Shown: positions 1-10,722, numbered from the stretch's first letter. The stretch: 64,000 nucleotides of DNA from Cervus elaphus (GCF_910594005.1 NC_057828.1:11172235-11236234), one strand, 5' to 3'. Made by a program: numbers and translations. Notes: generated by a model from the sequence alone, not told the origin.

Positions 1-230
1 GAGATTGCTGTATCATATGGTAGGTCTATTTTTAGTTTTCTGAAGACTCTCCATACTGTTTAATAGTAGCTGTACCAACTTACATAGAGTGTAGGAGGGC
101 TCCCTTTTCTCCACACGCTCTCCATCATTTGTTATTTGTAGATGTTTTAATGATGGTTCTAACCTGTTTAATATGGTTACTCACTGTAGTTTTGATTTGC
201 ATTTCTCAAATAAAACTGAAATATGAAACT
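1..230 (-). mobile_element. L1 LINE fragment, ORF2 3' region
   Basis: Read on the minus strand this resembles the end of L1 ORF2: the plus-strand phrases for a virus-like 'tttgatttgcatttctc' block and 'gtgtaggagggctccc' are the usual antisense L1 landmarks. It runs off the left edge of the window, so its true 3' end is not seen. Divergence is moderate and no open frame survives. Confidence 0.75.
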
Positions 231-399
231 CATACATGGAAGAAAAGCAGTAACCAGAAACTAATTCTGAATGGATCCAGACAATAATTTAGTGAAGAAA
301 TTTCTTCAAAGAAAACATTATAATTGTGTTCAAAGAAGGAAAGAAAATTATTCCATTACTGAATTAATAAATTAAAAAAAAATAACAGAAAACTTTAAG

Positions 400-790
400 A
401 AAGAACCACATGGAAATTCTAGAGACAAAAGTTATAATAATAGCAATGAAAATTTCACGTTAGAATCAAAAGGAAATCTGAGTTTGTGGAAGAAAGAAGC
501 AATAAACTTAAATATAGACCAGTTACCACTCTGAAGAAATAAAGATGAAAAGAAAATGAATAGAATCTCATAAATCTGTTAGAATATATCAAGTGTTCCA
601 AGTTTGTGCAAAATCATAGTTTCAAAAGTGGGGGGGATAGAAATAAAACTCAAAATAATAATGACTAAAAATTCCCAGATTTGTTTAAAACACTGATTTA
701 CAGCCCCATGAACTCAATACATTTAAAGTAAAATAAAAGCAGCATACCACATTGTGGTACTCTAGATACAATACTCCCAAAAGACGTTCA
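400..790 (+). mobile_element. Old L1/HAL1-like fragment, ORF1 region
   Basis: A-rich sense-strand sequence whose order of phrases (an 'agaaagaagcaataaactt' block, then 'ttcccagatttg' and 'aaacactgatttacag') follows the ORF1 region of old mammalian L1 or HAL1. It is heavily mutated and has no reading frame. Assignment is from remembered family pattern, not alignment. Confidence 0.4.
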
Positions 791-884
791 TGTCTTAACA
801 TCCAGAATCCATTACATGGCAAAAGAGATTGCAAAAGTACTTGAATTAAGAATATTGAAATATAAAGATTATCCTGCATTATCC
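790..884 (+). mobile_element. MaLR (MLT1-like) LTR fragment
   Basis: About 95 bases keep the MLT1-type order 'ttacatggcaaaag', 'gaattaagaatattgaaat', 'gattatcctgcattatcc'. It is short and diverged, wedged between an L1 remnant and a BovB 3' end. The family name is tentative. Confidence 0.4.
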
Positions 885-1402
885 ATGATAACAAACCTAC
901 ATAGTATATTAGAAAGCAGAGACATTACTTTGCCAACAAAGGTCCGTGGGACCAAGGCTATGGTTTTTCCAGTGGTCATGTATGGATGTGAGAGTTGGAC
1001 TGTGAAGAAAGCTGAACACCGAAAAATTGATGCTTTTGAACTATGGTGTTTGAGAAGACTCTTGAGAGTCCCTTGGACTGCAAGGAGATCCAACCAGTCC
1101 ATCCTAAAGGAGATCAGTCCTGGGTGTTCACTGGAAGGACTGATGCTGAAGCTGAAACTCCAGTACTTTGGCCACCTCATGCCAAGAGTTGACTCATTGG
1201 AAAAGACCCTGATGCTGGGAGGGATTGGGGGCAGGAGAAGCGACGACAGAGGATGAAATGGTTGGATGGCATCACCGACTCAATGGACATGAGTTTGAGT
1301 AAATTCTGGGAGTTGGTGATGGACAGGGAGGCCTGGTGTGCTGCAATTCATGGGGTCGCAAAGAGTCGGACACCACTGAGCGACTGAATTGAACTGAACT
1401 GA
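885..1402 (+). mobile_element. BovB LINE, 5'-truncated 3' end
   Basis: Sense-strand BovB from the last part of ORF2 to the element's 3' terminus. The terminus is the typical short GAACTGAACTGAA tandem rather than a poly(A). RTE-clade elements end in short simple repeats, so no A tail is expected. It carries the degraded C-terminal coding stretch annotated separately. The 5' junction is against an older MaLR-like fragment, and no clear target duplication was found. Confidence 0.93.
949..1256 (+). pseudogene. BovB ORF2 C-terminal remnant
   Basis: An open frame encodes the conserved region after the reverse transcriptase domain of BovB ORF2, with the signatures MVFPVVMYGCESWTVKKAE, LLRVPWTARRSNQSIL and KLKLQYFGHLM. 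The frame opens further upstream in non-BovB sequence at 816. It ends in a frameshifted GGRRSDDRG where the family normally has a basic GRRRRG run. The RT core is absent, so it cannot be active. Confidence 0.85.
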
Positions 1403-1730
1403 ATAGGTTCTTTCTGAAGAATACCTTGGGAAGAGTGAAACTACCGAACAGTGAAACTTACCTATTTTACACTAAATCTGAAGAGTGGTATATCAGAACC
1501 TCCCTCACACATATATGTTGTGAAGGACCTTGATATATTTGAAGATAAACCCTGTAACAAAATAATAGTAAAATCAAGCAGCTTAAAATAACAGTGAAAA
1601 AGAGGAAACATTGAAAAAAATACACTACATTCTTTGAGACTTTCTCTTCATTTCTATTTTTCTATTCCTTTAGAGGCTTTACTTTTGCCGTATTTCTTCT
1701 AGAAACTTATAACATTCCAGTTTTTTGAGG

Positions 1731-1836
1731 GACTGTACTGTGCATCATGTGGTATCATAATTGCCTAACAAAGGATAAAATCCACACCCCAGGCATTGGA
1801 AGCACAGAATTTTAATCAATGGATCACCAGAGAGGT
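1731..1836 (-). mobile_element. CHR-type tRNA-Glu SINE fragment in copy A
   Basis: On the minus strand this is the head of an old cetartiodactyl tRNA-derived SINE, with the antisense order 'catgtggtatc', 'ccacaccccaggcattgga', 'agcacagaattttaatca'. The same fragment sits at the equivalent point in copy B (6061-6165), so it predates the duplication. Confidence 0.6.
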
Positions 1837-2568
1837 CCCTGCAACTTCTGAATACAATAACAATGATTTTCTGAATTCCAAATTCTCAACACATTTGACA
1901 TCATCGGGATCTTCAAGTTTTGTCAACTTTTTGTCTCTTTATCAGTCTCTTCTTAGTTTGTTGTTTTTTTTTTTTTTCCTATTACCCAAATTGGTCTAGA
2001 TCACAATATTGAAACCTTACCTTAGATCCTTCAATCTCTATTCAGATCTCCCCAAACAAACCCCAAGTTTAGGAAATATAAAAAATCTACTATATGGAAA
2101 TTAACTTCTATGGGAAAATGCTACTGACAAATTACAAAAACAAACCCACACTTAGACCTACCAAAACCCACCTCCAACACTCACTCCCATACACAGGCAA
2201 GGTCCAATGAAGTGAAACATTGAATATTCATATTTTATGATTTGCATCACTTAGAAATTTTTTTTTTAAATAAGCTCCTCAGATATCCCTACCATGACAA
2301 AAAAGGCATTCCAAATAATTAACATGATATCCTTAATTCTTCTGTCCTACCATCACTCTATCAATCTCAAACGCATCACTACTTAATCAAAAACAAACCA
2401 AAACAAGCTGACAAATGAGCCAATATATCGGAGGTTCACTTAAGTTATTCTGTTCCACCTACCCAACAAATTACTATTCTCTGTGATCCTTCCCTGTAGT
2501 TAATACATCCATCTTCCTTCTAAGTTAATTGATGTCCTGCATATATCTTTACATTTTTCTAATTTAAA

Positions 2569-2573
<5 letters not shown>

Positions 2574-2599
<26 letters not shown>

Positions 2600-2600
2600 A
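2574..2600. repeat. A-rich tract
   Basis: A nearly pure A run following 'aaattaaa'. The aligned place in copy B is an (AAAC)-type repeat at 6903-6931, so the two tracts share an origin but have expanded differently. Confidence 0.85.
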
Positions 2601-2746
2601 CAACTCTGTGTCCTTTAAGAAAGGACCTCCTGATTGGTCTATGGCAATTAAATTTAAAATACGATTGGAAATAGTTATCACCAAAGTCTAACAGATAACC
2701 TGTGGAAAACATTTCAACATGTATACACATAACCAGTGTAATGTTC

Positions 2747-2759
2747 TCTTATCGATTAT
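2747..2759. repeat. Target-site duplication, left (BovB insertion)
   Basis: TCTTATCGATTAT here is identical to 4841-4853. The pair brackets the BovB insertion 2760-4840 and fixes its boundaries. Confidence 0.85.
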
Positions 2760-4840
2760 CATTTCAGTCGCTCAGTCAGATGAAAAGACTGACTCTTTGT
2801 GACCCCCCAAGGACTACAGCATGCCAGGCTGCCCTGTACATCACCAACTCCCAGAGTCTGCTCAAACTCATGTCCATTGAGTTGGTGATGCCATCCAACC
2901 ATCTCATCCTCCAGTGTCCCCTTCTCCTGCCTTTAATCTTTCTCAGCACCAGGATCTTTTCCAGTGAGTCACTTCTTTGCATCAGGTGGCTGAAGTAGTG
3001 CAGCTTCAGCTTCAGCATCAGTCCTAATGAATATTCAGGGTTGATTTCCTTTAGGATTGACTGGTTTGATCTCCTTGCAGCCCAAAGGACCCTCAGGAGT
3101 CTTCCCCAACATCACAATTCAAAAGCATCAATTCTTCAGCACTCCCCTTTCTTTATAGTCCAACTCTCACATCCATACTTGACTACTGGAAAAACCATAG
3201 CTTTGACTAGATGGACTTTTGTCTGCAGAGTAATGTCTTTGCTTTTTAATATGCTGTTTAGGTTGGTCAAAGATTTTCTTTCAAGAAGCAAACATCTTTT
3301 AATTTCATGGCTGCAGTCCATCTGCAGTGATTTTGGAGCCCAAGAAAATAAAGTCTGTCACTGTTTCCCCATCTATTTGCCATGAAGTGATTGAACTGGA
3401 TGCCATGATGTTAGTTTTTTGAAAGTTGAGTTTTAAGCCAACTTTTTCACTCTCCTCTTTCACTTTCATCAAGAGGCTCTTTGGTTCTTCTATTTCTGCC
3501 ACAAGGTTCATGTCATCTGTGTATCTGAGGTTACTGATATTTCTCTCATCAATCTTGATTCCAGCTTATACTTTATCCAGCCCAGCATTTTACATGATAC
3601 ATTCTGCATAGGAGTTAAATAAACAGAGTGACAATATATAACCTTGACATATTCCTTTCCCAACTTGGAACTAGTATGTTGTATCATCTCTGGTTCTAAC
3701 TGTTTTTCTTGACCTGCATACAGACTTTTAAGGAGGCAGGTAAGGTTTGCTATTCCTATTGCTTTAAGAATTCAGACTTAAGTTGAAGAAAATAGGGAAA
3801 CCACTAGACCATTCAGGTGTGATGTAAATCAAATCCCTTACAATTATACAGTGGAAGTGACAAATAATTCAAGGGATTAGATCTGTTAGTTTCTGAAGAG
3901 CTCTGTACAGAAATTTGTGACATTGTATAGGAGGTAGTTGTCAAGACCATCCCCAAGAAAAAGAAATGCAAAAAGGAAAAGTTTTTGACTGAGGTGGCCT
4001 TACAAATAGCTGAGAAAAGAAGAGAAGCTAAAGGCAAAGGGGAAAAGGAAAGAGATACACATTTGAATGCAGAGTTCCAAAGAATAGCAAGGAGAGATAA
4101 GAATGCCTTCCTCAGTGATCAGTGTATAGAAATAAAGGAAAACAACAGAACAGAAAAGACTAGAGATCTCTTCAAGAAGATCAGAGACACCAAGGGAACA
4201 CTTCATGCAAAGATGGGTTCAATAAACACAGAAATGTTATGGACCTAACAGAAGCTGAAGATATTAAGACGAGGCCACAAGAATACACAGAAGAACTCTA
4301 CAAAAAAGATCTTCATGACCAGATAACCACAATGGTGTTTTCACTCACCTAGAGTCAGACATCCTGGAATGTGAAGTCAAGAGGGCCTTAGGAAGCATCA
4401 CTACAAACAACGTGAAGTGATGGAGGTGATGAAATTCCAGTTGAGCTATTTCAAATCCTAAAAGATGTGAAAGTGCTGTGCTCAATATGCCAGCAAATTT
4501 TTAAAACTCAGCAATGGCCACAGGACTGGAAAAGGTCAGTTTTCATTCCAATCCCAAAGAAAGAGAATGCCAAAGAATGCTCAAACTATTGCACATTTGC
4601 AGTCATCTCATATGCTAGCAAAGTAATGCTCAAAATTGTCCAAGCCAGGCTACAACAGTAGGTGAACCGCGAGCTTCCAGATGTTCAAGCTGTATTTAGA
4701 AAAGGCAGAGGAAGCAGAGATTAAATTACCAACATCCGCTGGATCTGCAGAAAAGCAACAGCGTTCCAGAAAACCATCTATTTCTGTTTTATTGAGTACA
4801 CCAAAGCTCTTGACTCTATGGATCGCAAACTGTAGAGAAT
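2760..4840 (-). mobile_element. BovB LINE insertion with inverted 5' half (twin-priming structure)
   Basis: The 3' part lies on the minus strand (2760-3774, 3' terminus at 2760, ending ...GAGCGACTGAAATG). The 5' part lies on the plus strand (about 3769-4840). In element coordinates the two parts abut. The minus part starts at the 'gaattctta' that also ends the plus part, and the switch point at ~3769-3774 has a shared GAATTC microhomology. Perfect 13 bp target duplications flank the whole. This is the structure expected when two primed cDNAs are joined during one LINE insertion. It is 5' truncated within ORF2. The RT catalytic box in the minus part reads YTDD (codons at 3512-3523) instead of YADD. 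Confidence 0.9.
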
Positions 4841-4853
4841 TCTTATCGATTAT
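4841..4853. repeat. Target-site duplication, right (BovB insertion)
   Basis: Second copy of TCTTATCGATTAT. Its first three bases overlap the end of the inverted BovB part ('gaattct'). Confidence 0.85.
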
Positions 4854-5863
4854 ACCTCAGTTAAAAAATAAAAAAGACCACTCAGCGGTTATATCTACCT
4901 ACTAGAGGCCTGATCTGTGGACCATCTTCAGCGCTGGCTGAGGCAAGAGTTCGGAAGGGAACCACTGAAGAGGGCGCCTGTCCCGTTTCCACCAGTACAG
5001 ACCCGAGGTTAGGTGGTGGTTAACTCAGGAGCCGCATTAGGACATTCACTCTGAACTGTTCCCGGGTCGCAGCCTTTTCCGCAGCCACCAGCTCTTCCTT
5101 CTCACGCCCCTCATAGTCTTAGCGGGAGCAACGCTGAGGCGTGACCACCCGCGGGTGCTCATGGGAGCACCAGCCGCGCCGGCGCAGAACCCGCCCCATG
5201 GGCTTCCTAGCCTTTGCCCGAGTGGGATCCCTTGTGATAGCCCTGGTGCCTTGTCCTCACAATAGAGGTGAGTCTGTGAGAGAGCAGAGTAGGCAGTTTC
5301 ACAGAAGATGTCTTTTGTCATAAAAGCCTCAGGGTTCATCACCACTGGAAATCACGGCTCTTGAGAAGCTGCCAGGCTGTAATGAGTGAAGATCCAGGAG
5401 CGAGGTGACCAGCATCGGAAGTGGCGCTCACGGCCCAACTTGTTGGCTGGTCTTCAGGTAGGATTTGGTGCTGATGGCCACCTGGTTTCCAGTGGTAACA
5501 TTGGTGCCTGAGCTGCCGGCAGAAGCCTCCTCCAGGTTCTCATAAGAGTTAAATGTACCACCATCGCTTTTCTTTTGTAGATGTTCCCTTCCATTTGAGT
5601 CAACGCTGATGCCACCTAAGCGGATTCCTGCTACATGGGGTCCGAGGACATCCTCCATCGCTTAGAGGATGTCAGGGCCTCTGGGCATCATGAAAACTTC
5701 CTTTTAGTCAGGATGGGCACCGAGAACAATGCTGTGTGACCCCTCTTCAGGCTGCAAGGAATGGCCTACTTGGTGGCACTGATCTTGAGAGGCTTGGTTG
5801 TGGCTGTTATTATAATTGTTAATATATTTATTTCTCTACTTGTGAAACAGAAGAGGATTTTAC
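4854..5863. other. Unrecognised GC/CpG-rich segment between the duplicate units
   Basis: About 1 kb lies between the BovB insertion and copy B and is compositionally unlike its AT-rich surroundings. It contains a CpG cluster (5050-5200). On the minus strand there are open stretches at 5428-5658 (starting MEDVLGPHVAG, 76 codons) and 5046-5345 (99 codons). Neither resembles a protein I know, and no poly(A) marks a processed pseudogene. A donor-like AGGTGAGT occurs on the plus strand at 5266-5273. It could be a retrocopied or decayed first exon with its CpG island, an internal part of an old LTR element, or unique DNA. No function is assigned. Confidence 0.5.
5050..5200. promoter_or_regulatory. 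CpG-dense core (candidate CpG island remnant)
   Basis: About 14 CpG dinucleotides fall in roughly 150 bases, including clusters in 'ccgcgccggcgcagaaccc'. Most of the window is strongly CpG-depleted. Such density means recent arrival, protection from methylation, or both. No TATA box or initiator that I would trust was seen. Confidence 0.45.
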
Positions 5864-6060
5864 TGATCTTAGTATTAGATGTATCCTGAAACAAAATAAT
5901 ATGAAAATTAAACAGCTTAAAATAACGGTGAAGAAGAATTCTTGTCTCACATTTTTTTTGAGACTTTCATTTCAGTTTGATTATTCTATTCCTTTAGAGG
6001 CTTTACTTTTGTCATATTTCTTATAAAACTTATAAAAAAATTCCAATTTTTCAAGGGGAC

Positions 6061-6165
6061 ACCGCGTGCAGCATGTGGTATCTTGGTTCCCTAACCAAGG
6101 ATTGAATCCACACCCCAGACATTGGAAGCACAGAGTTTTAATCACTGGTCTGCCAGGGAAGTCTC
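6061..6165 (-). mobile_element. CHR-type tRNA-Glu SINE fragment in copy B
   Basis: Antisense head of an old cetartiodactyl SINE: 'cagcatgtggtatcttgg', 'aaccaaggattgaatcca', 'ctgccagggaagtctc'. It is better preserved than its counterpart in copy A, and its last part keeps the usual 'gccagggaagtc' 5' end. Confidence 0.65.
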
Positions 6166-6902
6166 TGCAACTTCTGAATACAGTGACAATTATTTTCTGA
6201 ATTCCTTTTTCTCAATGTATTTTGACATTATCAGGATCCCCAAATTCTGTCACCTTTTTGTCTCTTTATCAGTCTCTCCTAATCTTTTCTTTCTTACCCA
6301 AATTGGCCTAGGTCACAGTTTTCAACCTTCACCCTATATTATCTTTAGCTCCTTCATTCTCTATTGGTATCTCCTCAAACAAACGCCAAGCCTAGTTTAA
6401 AAAAAAAAACACACACTGCTACCATATGAACATTAACTTCTATGGGAAATCCTACTGAAGAAATAGAGAAACAGACTCACACTTCTACCTACCAAAACCC
6501 ACCTCCAACACTCACTCCCATTCACAGGCAGAGTCCAATGAAGTGATACACTGAATTAATTTTTCCTAACCTGCATCATTACTTAGCACTTTGTAATATA
6601 ATACTCCTCAAATATCCCTACCATGTTTCCAAAGCCATTCCAAGTAATTAACATGATTTTCTTAATCCTTTTATCCTACCATCACTCCATCATTCTCAAA
6701 CACATCACCACTTCCTCAAAAACAGACTGAAAACAAGCTGACAAACTAGCATATATTTTGGAACTTCACTTAAGTTATTCTCTTCCACCTGCCCAACAAA
6801 TTGCTATTTCCTGTGATCCTTCCCTGTAGTTAATATCTCCATCTTCCTTTTAAATTACTTGATGTCCTGCATATATCCTTAAATTTCTCTAATTTAAACA
6901 AA

Positions 6903-6931
6903 ATTAAAAACAAACAAACAAACAAACAAAA
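6903..6931. repeat. (AAAC)n microsatellite
   Basis: Five to six AAAC units follow 'aaattaaaa'. It corresponds in position to the pure A run of copy A. Confidence 0.85.
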
Positions 6932-7040
6932 ATCCCTCAGTCCTCTTTTAGAAGGGATATCCTGATTGGTCCACTGCAATTACATTTAAGGCACAACTGA
7001 AAATAGTTATCCCCCAAATCTAACAATAACCTGTAGAAAT

Positions 7041-8143
7041 GTCGATTAGTTTGAATATCTCAGGCTAGTTGCCTCTAGTAATAATCCTCTTTTTTTGGGG
7101 GGTGGTGGTTTCATGTGAGTCCTTGGTTCTGGGAATACATGATGGTGTACATCATGGTGTCTAGGAGTCATTGGGCCAAAGTGATCAAGGAAAGACTGTG
7201 TAAGTTGGAAACTTTGGCAGCCAGCTGCAAAGAACACTACTGTTGAAGTTAGACAAGAGGCCCAGCCATGGACCTTCTAGAAAATTTGTGTTCCATGTGT
7301 CAGTAAAATTCCTTGATCCAGGGTAGCATTAGATATGTGTGGCATGGAAGGGTGAATAATTTCAAGTTCATTATCTGCATTTTTAAATCAGGGATGAATT
7401 ACTCCTTTAAGAAGAAAATGCAGTGCTAAAAATATGTTTGTGTAAGCAGTCTCACTTTTTTCACGTCCTAAATTAAATACTGAGATGATTTCAACAGCAC
7501 ATTTGATCCAAGTACAATTTTCAATATTTTTCCTAATAAGTAATATTCCATTGTTCCGAAGGTAATTGTATGACCTACCGAAAGAAAGCATGATTGGTAT
7601 TTTTTAACAAGCTCCCTACGTCCGTCCCCGAATTCTCACATTTCAGGATATCTTCTTAAATTCCCCCACAGTTTTCTTCAGTGTGCTATACAAATACAAA
7701 TATTATCACTTTAACTGAATTAACATTTCTTCAGTACCTCATCTCTCACCTTCCCTTCTTAACTGGGCTTTTCAGAAGACAATCTTGTCAATCAGTGCAT
7801 GTACTTCATCCCCTGCCATTCAATATTAAGTTTACATAACTATTCATTAATAACCATGGCTTAATTACAAAATAATTTGGGGTTTTTAATAATATTCTGG
7901 TGGCACATGCATCAGAGGATTGTTAATGTATGTGATCTCTCCTGAATTGTTGGCACTATTTACTACTCCCATCTCTTTCAAAAATTGTACTCTTGACTTT
8001 GTTACAGCCTTTTTTAACCCCTAACCTCTTTTTTTGTTCTTTATCCTACTCATTGTGGACTTCTTTTTCTTCATTCCCTGTTTTAATGGTGGAGTTCATC
8101 AGGATTTCTTTTCAGTCATCTTATTTTGTGCTATATGCATGTA
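7041..8143. other. Unassigned; decayed minus-strand reading frame at 7046-7591
   Basis: No family recognised. On the minus strand the stretches 7388-7591 (starts MLSFGRSYNYLRNN) and 7046-7237 (ends LEATSLRYSN) lie in the same frame, separated by two stops. This looks more coding-like than the surrounding noise, but I cannot name it and it may be chance. The rest, 7620-8143, is plain AT-rich DNA. Confidence 0.3.
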
Positions 8144-8360
8144 TGCATGCTAAGTAGCTTCAGTCATGTCTGACTCATTGCAACCCTATGGGCTATAGCA
8201 TACCAGGCTTCTCTGTTCATAGGATTCTCTCGGCAAGAATACAGGAGTGGTTTGCCATGCCCTTCTCCAGGGGTCCTGACCCAGGGATCGAACCCACATC
8301 TCTCATATCTCCTGCATTGGCAGGTGGGTTCTTTATCACTCGCGTCACCTGGGAAGCCCC
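8144..8360 (-). mobile_element. Bov-tA SINE
   Basis: Complete antisense Bov-tA. The tRNA-Glu-like head is at the right ('cacctgggaagcccc') and the Pol III B-box relative is at 8279-8296. The Bov-A body ('ggcaagaatacaggagtgg') and the 3' 'gcttcagtcatgtctgactc' follow to the left. Confidence 0.92.
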
Positions 8361-9597
8361 TGTGCTACTTGCTCATATCTAAATATCACCAATGTGCTCA
8401 TGATTATATGATCTTTCTCTCCAACCCAAACTTCATTACTGAGTTTCAGACATGTGAAACTGCTTCCTCTTTGGCATGGTAACCTCAGCTAAAGTGTGGG
8501 AATAAGAATTTGTTATATGGTCTTTCTGATTCCATATTCTCCTGTTTTACATGCTCTGGCAGTCAGATCACAGCCTTGAGTACCTCCTAGACTTCTTTTC
8601 TCCTTTACCTTTGATGTTCAGATTCAACCAAGCTATGAATTCCTCTACCTTACTGTTTCCAGATCTCTTTGGTTTCCAACAAAATCATCAGTTTGCTACT
8701 GTTAGGGCAATGATTTACTTTTATTAATCTCAAAGCCTCAGAAACTGTTTGTCATATCACTGCTCAAATGATCTTTATACAAATCAAAATGTGCTATATA
8801 TTTTTTCTCATATTTCTTCATGAAATCCTTATTCCCTTTATCTTACCTCCTAAACATACTATTTAAGATCATTTATAGACTATTGACCAAACTCTTTAGT
8901 CTCCATCTGCATGTTTTACCTTCAAAATTCATGTTGTCACCATGCAAAACTAATTGAAGATAAGCAAATGAGCAAGCCTCTGATGTCTCTGGGTTGGTAG
9001 TCAGCCTGAAACGACTTTAGTGATTATCCTCGTTCTTCTTTTAAGTTTCTTCTAAACTTAAAACTTCAGTTTAGAAGTCACCTCTTGTGACTTGTGGAAT
9101 TTCAGTCTTCAGTATTAACACAACCTTTCTTCTTTGTATTCCTGAGGCTTTCCTGATCATTCTGCATTATATGATTTATTTTCATTAGTTTCTTGAATTC
9201 AATAATTTTTGGATTTCCTCTAGATATTTTTAGCAAAAGCATATGACATGAAATAAAATAGTGAAGCATCATGTATTGAAAATAAAATGAAAGAGGATAT
9301 CCTGTTCCAGCTAGAGTCTGGTATATCACTTAATCAGGTGATTTTCCTTTGGTTGAGTTTTGCTGATGTTCTCATTGTTTTACTTTTGTAATCATATTAA
9401 TTTATGTCATCACAATAAGAAAAATACATTTGAAAGAACAAAGAAACATGAAGATATTAGAAAACGTAGAACTAAAACATCACCAATTAAGATAAAATAC
9501 CTTTTAATGTATGAAATTCTAGGTTTTGTTCATTTTAATACGTTATTTTTTACATTTTATCCCATGACAATCTTAGATTTATTTTAAAGTTGACCTA
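8361..9597. other. Unassigned AT-rich sequence
   Basis: No gene, RNA gene or repeat that I can name in these 1.2 kb. Open frames are short and show no family signature. Confidence 0.5.
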
Positions 9598-9609
9598 AAT
9601 TTTGTACTT

Positions 9610-9887
9610 GCTGCTGCTGCTGCTGCTAAGTCACTTCAGTCGTGTCCGACTCTGTGCAACCCCATAGACGGCAGCCCACCAGACTCCCCCGTCCCTGGAA
9701 TTCTCCTGGCAAGAACACCAGAGTGGGTTGCCATTTCCTTCTCCAATACATGAAAGTGAAAAGTGAAAGTGAAGTCACTCAGTTGTATCTGACTCTTAGC
9801 GACCCCATGGACTGCAGCCTACCAGGCTCCTCCATCTATGGAATTTTCCAGGCAAGAGTACTGGAGTGGGGTGCTATTGCCTTCTCC
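9610..9887 (-). mobile_element. Bov-A2 SINE (dimer)
   Basis: Two antisense Bov-A monomers (about 9625-9745 and 9772-9887) joined by the 'gaaagtgaaaagtgaaagtg' linker, with the (CTG)n terminus at 9610-9627. Perfect 12 bp target duplications AATTTTGTACTT flank it at 9598-9609 and 9888-9899. It looks young. Confidence 0.95.
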
Positions 9888-9972
9888 AATTTTGTACTTA
9901 GCACTGCCCAATTTTATATATAAAAATGTAGAACTTATAATTTTATTTAAGATTGCTCCACTTAATAACACA

Positions 9973-10022
9973 TACTTGCTGTGCTGTGCTGCACTTAGTC
10001 ACTCAGTCATGTCCAACTCTTA
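9973..10022 (-). mobile_element. Bov-A/BovB 3' end fragment
   Basis: A 50-base antisense stub of the shared BovB/Bov-A 3' terminus ('cacttagtcactcagtcatg'). It is too short to tell which family it came from. Confidence 0.7.
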
Positions 10023-10249
10023 ACATATATACTTAAAAATGGTCATTATATAAGAGTGAAACAAGCTGCTTGCTCTGCTAAAGGGAATTGGCAAAAAAAG
10101 CTGATCACATAACATATCTCTTCTTTCACATATTGTGCCAGGAGAAAATGCTTATAAGGCTATTTCACTTGAATATTTTAATGTGCAGTCAATTATGAAT
10201 GATCTTCCTTATAGTAATAAGGACAATAATAATACATATTGTTTAGAAG

Positions 10250-10461
10250 GGGCTTCCCCTGTGGCTCAATGGTAAAGGATCTGCCTGCCAAGCAGGAGAC
10301 ACGAGTTCAGTCCCTGGGTTCAGAAGATACCCTGGAGAAGGAAATGGCGACCCACTCCACTATTCTTGCCTGGGAAATCCCATGGACAGAAGAGCCTGGC
10401 AGGCTGTAGTCCATGGCGTCACAAAAGAATTGGACATGACTTAGCAACTGAACAACAACAA
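10250..10461 (+). mobile_element. Bov-tA SINE
   Basis: Full-length sense copy: head 'ggcttcccctgtggctcaat', body 'gagaaggaaatggcgaccca', end 'aactgaacaacaacaacaa'. The tail is a CAA repeat. No convincing target duplication was found. Confidence 0.93.
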
Positions 10462-10702
10462 CAATACTTAAGATAGCAGAGTCAGTTCCTCATTAGATTA
10501 TTTAAATACATAGAATTTAAATAGCAAGAGTTATGTAATTTAGTGAATGCAATATAACATTTTCAGTAGCATTTGTAGTTGTTCATAATAATGAAGAACA
10601 ATAAATTATTTCTAGGAGGAAACAATAAATCTCTAAATGCTGTTTGTTTTGACAACGCATTTTGGTGTCAAGCTTATAAAAAGGCTATATTCTATTGTGG
10701 GG

Positions 10703-10722
10703 TATATATATATATATATATT
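10703..10722. repeat. (TA)n microsatellite
   Basis: About ten perfect TA dinucleotides within the 320-base unassigned stretch 10462-10784. Confidence 0.9.

Larger units (their letters stand above)
1527..2712. repeat. Direct duplicate unit, copy A (~1.16 kb)
   Basis: This segment is repeated in the same orientation at about 5864-7040. Matching landmarks run in the same order in both copies: 'cagcttaaaataac', 'cctttagaggctttactttt', an antisense CHR-like SINE piece, 'tttttgtctctttatcagtc', 'cctaccatcactc', 'tgatgtcctgcatatat', an A-rich tract and 'cctgattggtc'. By eye identity is about 80-85 percent. Because both copies share the internal SINE and A-rich tract at the same place, a duplication of a composite segment fits better than two independent insertions. 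The unit itself is not recognised. Confidence 0.8.
5864..7040. repeat. Direct duplicate unit, copy B (~1.16 kb)
   Basis: Second copy of the segment at 1527-2712 in the same orientation. It holds the same internal antisense SINE fragment (6061-6165), while the A-rich tract has become (AAAC)n. Homology fades after 'aacctgtagaaatg'. A possible weak continuation, 'tcgatta' then 'tctcag', resembles the DNA flanking the BovB insertion site in copy A, which would place that BovB insertion inside copy A after the duplication. Confidence 0.8.

Noticed and set aside
5266..5273. AGGTGAGT as a real splice donor of a coding exon
   Set aside because: The upstream frame has no recognised protein and no partner acceptor or exon could be supported; kept only as an observation.
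9607..9900. Regularly repeated ~120 base blocks resembling a repeat array
   Set aside because: These are the two monomers of a Bov-A2 SINE, not a CRISPR or satellite array.
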